DNA of 64,000 bases. Origin: Pontederia crassipes. Lineage: Eukaryota; Streptophyta; Magnoliopsida; Commelinales; Pontederiaceae. This document shows positions 56,263 through 64,000 of this stretch, piece after piece. The notes below the pieces were generated by a model that was given only the letters and a program-made list of their open reading frames with translations, searched no databases and was not told the origin of the DNA. Within the stretch, counting starts at the first letter, position 1. Every line of letters starts with the position of its first letter. The position numbers and the translations under genes were made by a program. Where the stretch lies: contig CM060191.1 of assembly GCA_030549335.1 (NCBI GenBank), positions 55,253,947 through 55,317,946 of the forward strand, written 5' to 3'.

Positions 56263-59200
56263 GTGAAAGTCGGATTTTTTTGGTTTAAAATATCACTCTA
56301 TATTTTTCGAGTGATTTTTTAGAATTAAAAAATCTAATCAATTTTTTCGGGATTCCTAATTCTTTTTATACATTTTATCTTTAATAAAAGATATTGATAA
56401 TATGAAGTGATGTAATTGGTGTTGTATTTTATAAATTGATATTAATTACATATTATACGTTATAATACTATTATTTATGACTTATAGAGATTTTCTATGC
56501 ATTTAATGAGAAAAATATCATGTTTACTAAGTAATTCCATACATATTATAAGTATTTAAAGTATAATAGTAATACATTTTTTATATAATTTTAATTATGT
56601 AAATCTCTGTCAAACTCCTCGGGTGGTTTTTTAAATTTAAAAATCGTCTAGGTAACCTAAAAATTTTAGGCCGGGTCATATCGGTTTTTTAGATTTTCTG
56701 TTTTCGATTTTTTTTCTTACACCCGTATTTTACTCGATATGTTCAACGGTTTAATACATTTCAGAAGGGGAAAAAATAATGTAGATGGCATTATCTTTTA
56801 TTTTATTTTCCGACGGCTCTTTTCCCAATTATTTCTATTCTTTGACAAAGTGTCAAAAGCAAACGTGGGGTCCAAGCACAACGACATCTGATTGTGTGGA
56901 AGCATTGAGACGCGGAGAGATGGAGACAGTGATCGGATGCACAAATTGCATCCCAATTCCCACATCGGTCAGCTGCAAAATCGGAACAAGTTATACAACT
57001 ATTATACAAATGTTCCTAAATTATTCTTTTTCTTGTTCCTGTTTAAACTTGACGAGAAAGTTGAGCAAAGAGTATAATCTTCTTCTATTCTTTTTATTTA
57101 TTGGGATTTCTCTAACTTCTAAGTTCTAACTGCATTAGGAAAATAAGATAAAATATTCATCATTAAAAAATAATCTGGACACTTAGGCTCTCTTTTGCAA
57201 TGTCAAAAATATCATTTAGAATAATGTTCAGCGATTGAAACATTATTTTATCTGCTTGGTATAATTAAATAGAGTTTAACGTTTTGAATGAAAATATTGA
57301 AAAACTATTTCTACTAACATTTTAGCTTTTCACATTTAGAGAAGATTTATATTTTTTTTCAAATTTTATCATTATTCAAATATATTATTTATTTTTTGAT
57401 TTATCTTATTATTTTATCACCATTCAACTATATTCCTTTTATATTACTAATTAATTAAATAAAAAATATTTATTTATTAACTATGGATATAGAAATTAAT
57501 TTAATAATTAATATTTTCAGATGAACTATATAAAATGTATTATACATATATTTTTTATATATCTTAAAAACAAATTTACTTGTGAAATTTTATTTTATTT
57601 CATTGAGATATTAATTATTTAATTATTAAATTTTAATGAAATTTGTATAGTTGATTGAATTGAATAATTTATTGTATGTTTAATTATATCATTTTATATT
57701 CATCCGTTAATTCCATCGTGAAATTTATCAAACGCTTATTTATTAATATTTTAAATGAACCGTTAACTGCTAATTATCAACTATTATTGTCTGCTCGTCA
57801 CCACTAATAAGACAAAAAAAGAACCTTATTCTAAAAGCATGGATACCAATCAAGTATCAAGAACTGATTAATCTCAAATATGGGAAGAGATTTAAATATT
57901 TATCTTCTCTGTCCGTTGAAAATTTGTAGATAACATGTGTGGTTGTCTTGATTTTTTTTTCTGCGAAACTCTTAATTTAATTAAGATTATGATTTATCTG
58001 AAATTATAGGAGCTGCCTAGCTGTTTTCTTGATCATCCAGACGTGTTTAGCATCGTATTAGATTGCACAATTTATAATTAACTTGCATGACATTCAATCT
58101 GGACTAGTTTAATGGCGGATAATAGTTTGATAAGTGATAGAGATTTAATTAACGAATAACAGCGATAATTTCTTATATATTTAATTAAAGCATTAGTAAA
58201 TACGTGTTTTTATAAATTTAACAATTGAATTAGTTTATTTATATAAAATGATATAAATGGAGATAAGATAATGAAGTATTCAATTTTAGATATTGTATAA
58301 AATAACCTTTTTGGTAATGTAACAAGTTTTATGTTAAAAGTTAAATATTCATAAATAATAAAAAATGTAAAAGTAGGAAAATAGTTATTATAAGACCTCT
58401 AAAGTATTTACAATAATATAATCAACAATTTAATAGCACAAAGATAAATTTGAAATAAAAGATCACCCTCTATTCTCTATTTTCTAAACGCTAATCATAT
58501 TATATTTTCTAAAACCTTTACTTAACGTAAATTTTAGTCACCAAACAAATTTATTATTTAACTATTTGTCATGATGGAACTGCTAAACGCTACTCTAATT
58601 TGTTTTTGTTGCCAAATAGAGCCAAAGATTAGTAGCTTTGGGTGAAATTTATTAGATGATTATGGACTGACAATATATATGGTATCTCATCACAAGAATA
58701 TAAATATGCTTCCAGCGATGGCGTGACCTACTTCTTGATTTATATATGACATGTGGATTATGATTCACTCCACAGATCTCATAAGATTGAAGGTTAAATC
58801 CAATGACATAAAACGCCCGCATTTTCTTACTAATTTTTTTATTTAAAATTAGGAAAAAAATACCACAATTTAATTACCGGAAGAAATATAAATATTTTAC
58901 CACTTATGTATCCAATCTAAACGAAATAAATAAAATTGTGCAGCACACTTATTTCACTCGCAAACATTGGATATGTCTATATCTAAACCCAAGTTGTTCG
59001 CTTAAGCAATGTCTCGAGTTCGAGTTCACGTGAATATAAAAATTTTTTATTGAGAGTCTCACCTGTCAGGTACGCGATCCAAAATAATTTTATTGAATTA
59101 ATTGACCTCGGACCGACCTTTCAACTTATAGTGATTGATTCTCAAATATCCACGGCTAATTAAGAAAAAAGTGATAATTTCTACCTCTATATTAAAAAAG

Positions 59201-60206
59201 TGATAATGACTAGCCAAAGCTGGGCGATTAAAATAAGGCCACGGTGGATAGTTGTCGTTGGATGTCTTTTGATCATAATTTAATCGATCCGGCAGCCATA
59301 ATTCCAATTGTTTATCGATATAATAAGTTGGAGATGATAGTGATATATTCAAACTAGACATCGCTCATTAGTAGTATTTAAAGTATTTCAGATCAGATCG
59401 ATTTTTTTAAAAAAAGTCCACTACTTTTTGAGTTGATTTTTTAAGTTACAAAAATCACCTTAAAATTAATTGGAAAGAAGAAAAATAACTTTGTAGTAGA
59501 TCAATTTTTTCGAGTGATTTTTCAAACTTCTATCTTAATAAAATAATATTTTTAAAATATATATAATAATTTAAAATTAATATTAATACATTTAATTTTA
59601 TAACTAAATATGAGATTTAGTATTAAAAATATTAAATTAGAATTTCATAATGTGATTGGAACATATTAAACTATGTAAAAAATATTATACTAATAATAAA
59701 AATAATAATTACTTATAAATTGATTATATAAATAAAAATGAGCTCTATAGATTGGATGCCCTAATTTAGCAGGTAAATTCATTATATTGAAAAGTCGCAA
59801 TATTCGCTCTCCTAATTTTTTATTTTTAGAATGGGCGGAATTTTTCTTACAACTCCTACTAGTCTCTTTAACAGACTTCACGTGGTTTATATATACATCT
59901 TAGATGTAGGTCCTCTCTTTCTGTATTTTTTCAAGATTAACACAATCATGTAATAAAAATGTTAGGAAAAATGAATCAAGTATTTTTTTTTTGTTGTTGT
60001 GCTCTTTTATTAGTCGCATAATTTCGGTCGAATAATAATACCATTTGATAAATATAATCGTCCTGAGTGAGAAGACATTATAATATGGAAGTATAAGAAT
60101 TTATTAATATTAAAATGGCTAAAATTTAATCATTTAATTTTTTTATTATAATTTAATTATTTCTACTTGTTAATACACTTTATCTTAATACATGTTATTA
60201 GTTAGG
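56263..60206. other. AT-rich spacer, one possible hAT-like element
   Basis: No gene is supported. At 57187 ggctctcttttgcaa and ending near 58624 ttgccaaatagagcc are near-inverted copies that could bound a 1.4-kb non-autonomous element. No TSD was confirmed. The open frame at 56785-57129 has no known motif. Confidence 0.4.
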
Positions 60207-60525
60207 CTATGTTTGAATATGAACTTTCGTCCATAACTTCGTTGCAAATAGATAGCAAAAAGTGCATGGGTCCCACGAGAACTAAAATTTTGGTCAACGG
60301 TCGAAGTTTTGTGAAAAAATTATCATCCTTCGCAAGAATTTGAAATTTTGCTTCTAAGAAGGTTTCGCCGTCCAAAGTTTTTGTCCATCAACATCTAATC
60401 AAAACTCAAAATTTTCATCAGCGAGAACTTTTCACCAAACGCTCGATTAAAACAAAGTTGTCAACTCTGAACTTATCATCGAGAATTTCGAAGAACTTTA
60501 GTTCTCATGTCCAAAACATGAACAA
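60207..60525. mobile_element. MITE-like element, ~310 bp
   Basis: Begins ggctatgtttgaatatgaac and ends gttctcatgtccaaaacat, an imperfect inverted pair. The interior is rich in gaactttcg/cgagaactt words in both orientations, suggesting a fold-back structure. It resembles the split element at 47627/56140 in its gtttg-type end. Confidence 0.4.
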
Positions 60526-61106
60526 TTTTTTTTTGAAAAGAAAAGTGAAAAAATGAAAATAAAGAGGTAACATTTAAACTGCCCTATAACTTTGAAATAT
60601 GAGTTGCAAAATATACTGGCAAGTTGATTGATATGATATTGTTTTGCGCGAATTAAATTTTAACTTTAACTGAAATCACCGAATTGGGTGGAGTGAATAA
60701 CATTTTTTGATTGTTTAAGCAAAAATTTAGAGTTTGAACCTTGAATTGTTGTCCGAGATTATATCAAATTAGACCGACTCGATGATATTTGAGTATGTGA
60801 CCAAAGTTAGACGATCGCCCTGAACATCGAAGTCACAACCGAAAATTTTAACTAAAATTGACATCTGATTCACTTCAATGTTCAAAATGTAGTAAAGCTG
60901 CAAACTTTTAACCACAAAAGGAAAGGGGAAAAAAAAAAAAAGAAAAAGAAAAAGAAAGGCACGAGTTCAACACAACAGCACTCTGACAAGTCGACCGCTC
61001 AAAAGTTACTGGAGCACGAATCTCAAGGGCTTAAAGTTAACGTGTTCCGCCGGAGCACCGTATGTCGTTACCGGATTCCCTCGTCCTCATCTGCCACCAT
61101 TAAAGA

Positions 61107-61403
61107 ATGGAGTTATTAGCTGCTTCGAGCTCCGCCATTGCCATGCTCGGCTTCTCCCCAAGGCGCTCTTCCCCATTTCTTAACTCTTTCTCGTGTCGGT
61201 GGGCGCTTGCTCGCGCCCACCGCCTTCGGATCTTTGCTCAGGCTGATGCGTGTTTCTTGGGCTCCGCGAGTGGGTGGGGAGAAGATTGGATCGTTTCTTC
61301 TCTCTCCTTTTTTGTGTGTGTCGATTTCTTGGTCTGTCAGATGGTTAGGAATTGGTGCTTTACGACTAGTCGCTGCTGTTTGATGTTAAAAATGCGAATT
61401 TGA
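61107..61403 (+). other. upstream open frame in the kinesin leader
   Basis: A 98-codon frame starting MELLAASSSAIAMLGFSPRR, 513 nt before the kinesin ATG. It is Ser/Arg/Ala-rich like a plastid transit peptide and then becomes hydrophobic. It may be an uORF in the kinesin 5' leader, or the first exon of an unrelated or alternative transcript. I found no splice partner that would join it to the kinesin. Confidence 0.4.
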
Positions 61404-61619
61404 GTCGTTTGGAGATGGCTTTTGGTGTGTTTTCGAGGACTTTCAGAGTATCGGAACCTTGGAGGTTCTCATTTTTGTTGTTGCTTTAGGGTTTCAGATA
61501 AGAGGAAAAGTAAGATTTGGGTGTTTTCGCTTCGTTGAACGGTCAAATGGGAAGTGTTGGGCTTCGACGTGGTTTTAGCTAAAGAAGTTTGTTTGAGGTT
61601 GGGGCATATCCAATCGGAA

Positions 61620-63597
61620 ATGCCGACCATAAGAGCTCCAGCTTCCAAGCAAGCTTCAACTCTCTTGGTTCGTCATTTAACTTCAAGCTTGTATTTCAAT
61701 TTGTGTTCAATTAATACTTATAATTGTTTGATAATTTATTGACGTATTTGCAGGTTGCAGTAAAATGCAGACCATTGACTGAGGAAGAGCGCAGGAGAAG
61801 TCGTCACATTATACAAGTGACCGATGACAAGGTGCATCAGAGCTTCATTTTCATTTTTCTTTGCTGATAAGTGCTTAATTTCTTTAGATATGCCGTAAAT
61901 CTACTTTGTTGAACTACATTGTGATGTGCTTGTTTTCTGTATTGCAGAATGTGGTGATTTTGGACCCAGACTTGTCAAAAGATTACCTTGATCGTATCCA
62001 AAACCGAACGAAGGAGAGGAGATATAGTTTTGATCATGTATTTGGACCTGAGTGTTCAAATGCGGTCTGTAGACTTCCTTTATGCGTTTTTTACCTATGA
62101 GTTTAGTAAAGTTTCAATTAAATCCTAATTTACAAGCACTTTTAGTTCTTGGAAAGAAGATACAGTGGACAAATAATTATTAAATAAAAACATAAAAATC
62201 CGAAAAAAAGATATAGAAGATGTGCACATTAAACCATAAGTTTATAGTCTTGAAATATTAGAGTCCATCTCCTGATTGATCAAACTCCCCGGGGAACATT
62301 TCCTTGATTTCACGCTCACAAAAATACTTTTTGATATTCTGAGTTGTCCATACTGAAAGACTTACAAGACCTGATGCAAAAGTGGTTGCTTTCTGTTCAT
62401 CTCTTTGATAAAGGTAGTCATATACTGTTTTTCTGCTTTGGCTTTTGTGTGTCCACTCAAAATGGTACTATTAGTGGATTAAACGAAGTCCAAAAAATCT
62501 TCACATCAGTCTGACCTGATACTGAAAATTAAACATTTCTGTTTCATTAAGTTTTTTTCCAAGTTTTTGCCTTTTTGGTAATTACATAGTTGAATTCATC
62601 AGGACGTGTATAGGAAGATATCATCTACAATTGCTGGTGTTATTCAAGGACTTAATGCAACTGTGTTTGCTTATGGTTCAACAGGAAGGTACGAAGGATT
62701 GTTAATTCTCTTTATCTTAGCTCCTATGATACAAAGACATCATGACTTATGAGGTCCTCAAATTTATGCAGTATCAACTACTGTTTTGTATTATCTACCT
62801 ACTCACAAATGACCAAATACCTACCCTCTGCTTTGAAAAATTATTTGTTTTTTGCTTTGCATATTTGCTTAAAAGGTCCATGTAATGCTTTTTATTTGTG
62901 ATACTTTGATAGTAATGGGTTGGTACATCAGGGTAGATTCATTATTATACTGGATTTATTCTTGACAAAAGAGGATGTTGTATCTCCTTTTTCTTTTCTC
63001 AAAAAATGTATGTTGAGTCAAATAAGACGGTGATTGGGGGTAAACTTTAAGATTAGCCAGATCTACCCCTACTAGTGAAGAAAATGAAAATGGTCTGACT
63101 CTTGCAAAGATGAAAGGGACTCTGTTAGATTTTTGCTTATGAGTTTCAATTTACATTTATTGATTGGATTTTACCTTCTTATCTACATGTCTCTGTTAGA
63201 TCTTTGCTTATGAGTTTCAATTTACATTTATTGATTGGATTTTACCTTCTTATCTACATGTCTAACAGTGGGAAAACTTACACAATGGTTGGGACACGTA
63301 GTGACCCAGGGCTCATGGTTCTTAGTTTGCATACAATCTTTGATCTTATCAAGAAAGACAGGAGTTCAGACATCTTTGAAGTCTCTTGTTCATATCTCGA
63401 AGTATATAATGAAGTATGCTTTGTTCTTCTGCCATCAACAATTTGAACTATATTCATGCACCTCATGTGAAACAACTTTTAATCTGCTTTCTGTCTTGCA
63501 GGTTATTTATGATTTACTTGAAAAGTCGTCCGCTCATTTGGAGCTCAGAGAAGACCCTGTGCATGGGATAACAGTTGCTGGTTTGAGAAGTATTAAG
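61620..63597 (+). CDS. KIN8B: kinesin-8 family motor protein (KIN-8B-like), N-terminal exons
   Basis: A plus-end microtubule motor of the kinesin-8 class; the Arabidopsis relative is KIN8B (At1g18550). Six exons with GT-AG borders and consistent phases: 61620-61667, 61754-61831, 61948-62064, 62603-62688, 63269-63413 and 63502-63597. The start [16 protein letters not shown] matches the short KIN8B N-terminus. The motor domain follows: [46 protein letters not shown], and the P-loop GSTGSGKT split across exons 4 and 5. Then come [40 protein letters not shown] and [10 protein letters not shown]. The switch I/II and neck regions lie beyond the window. No defect is seen in the visible frame. Confidence 0.93.
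63121..63262 (+). repeat. 71-bp tandem duplication at the end of kinesin intron 4
   Basis: Copies 63121-63191 and 63192-63262 differ at about one position. Each runs from tctgttagat to ttatctacatg. The second copy leads directly into the exon 5 acceptor (tctaacag). The polypyrimidine and likely branch region is thus present twice. Confidence 0.93.
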
Positions 63598-64000
63598 GTT
63601 ATCCTTGCAATTCCTGTTATATATACATTATTTAAGATTAAAATTTCGTCTTCAGTATTTGTGCTTTTTTTTTGCAGAACAAAAATACATTTTAGTTATT
63701 TGAAATTATCTAGCTGCAACATATTTTGTTTCTCTAAATGGACATATTACACCATAATTTTGCGCTGCTCAATAATCGATATTTAGCTGCTTTTGTTGCG
63801 ACAGTCAGTATATCATAGGTTCGCCAATCCATTCTGGTCTTAACCAGCAATTACTATCTTATGCATGTATTCATTCCTTCATAGGAGTCCTCAAAATCTT
63901 CTGAAAGCTGTATCACTATTCTGTCGCATGATTTTAGCCAGTGATCTTTTACATGTGCCTTATGTTGATGTTATTGGTACTCGTAATGGTTGTCTGAGCA

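Noticed and set aside
56955-56970. ttcccacatcgg resembles the upstream element (USE, RTCCCACATCG) of plant U-snRNA genes
   Set aside because: No U1-U6 or U3 snRNA sequence follows at the expected distance. The match is off by one in the core and the downstream DNA is plain AT-rich sequence.

Overview
This window reads as nuclear DNA of a flowering plant. The genes have spliced exons with GT-AG introns. Two of them are plant-type genes: a plastid-targeted soluble inorganic pyrophosphatase and a KIN-8B-type kinesin. Plant LTR and non-LTR retroelements dominate, and the spacers are very AT-rich with long (AT)n tracts. The pyrophosphatase and ARL2 peptides look slightly monocot-like to me, but the sequence alone does not fix the clade.

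Layout. 0-5.8 kb: AT-rich spacer with a scrambled plastid insertion (ycf2 and trnI-trnA pieces), a CACTA-type end and a 191-bp SINE-like element with a 21-bp target-site duplication (TSD). 5.8-9.0 kb: a Ty1/copia element with both LTRs but no reverse transcriptase. 11.5-12.0 kb: a small two-exon conserved plant gene (minus). 14.5-18.9 kb: a decayed minus-strand copia element with one LTR, followed by a gypsy gag scrap. 20.6-23.5 kb: an ARL2/TITAN5-like small GTPase gene (minus) that appears to lack its 5' exons. 24.4-29.1 kb: a complete five-exon plastid pyrophosphatase gene (minus). 29.8-32.7 kb: a GRF zinc-finger pseudogene converging on a decayed MULE transposase. 32.9-35.9 kb: an L1-type LINE with TSDs and a large internal deletion. 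39.5-43.4 kb: a probable solo LTR with a nested CACTA-type segment carrying a glycolate-oxidase exon fragment. 44.8-45.4 kb: a 5'-truncated RTE LINE with TSDs. 47.8-56.1 kb: an 8.36-kb Tekay-like Ty3/gypsy chromovirus element (minus), itself inserted in a MITE-like sequence. 61.1-64.0 kb: the first six coding exons of a KIN-8B kinesin (plus), running off the window.

How it fits together. Only three loci look like host genes with intact frames: the 89-aa small protein, the pyrophosphatase and the kinesin. ARL2 is doubtful. Most of the rest is mobile DNA in various states of decay. One thread links four distant sites: the same 3' tail (a CCCAC/GTGGG hairpin followed by a GTT-type repeat) ends a 628-bp RTE fragment, two ~190-bp SINE-like elements and a 41-bp minimal insertion, each flanked by its own TSD. 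A second thread is decay at G:C pairs. Stops at expected Trp codons in the copia and RTE elements, Cys-to-Tyr changes in the MULE, and Asp-to-Asn in the gypsy protease all fit C-to-T loss at methylated cytosines. I found no CRISPR array, operon or other prokaryote-like system. The nearest to unusual are the GRF/MULE convergent pair, the minimal RTE-tail insertion and the gene fragments inside transposon-like DNA.
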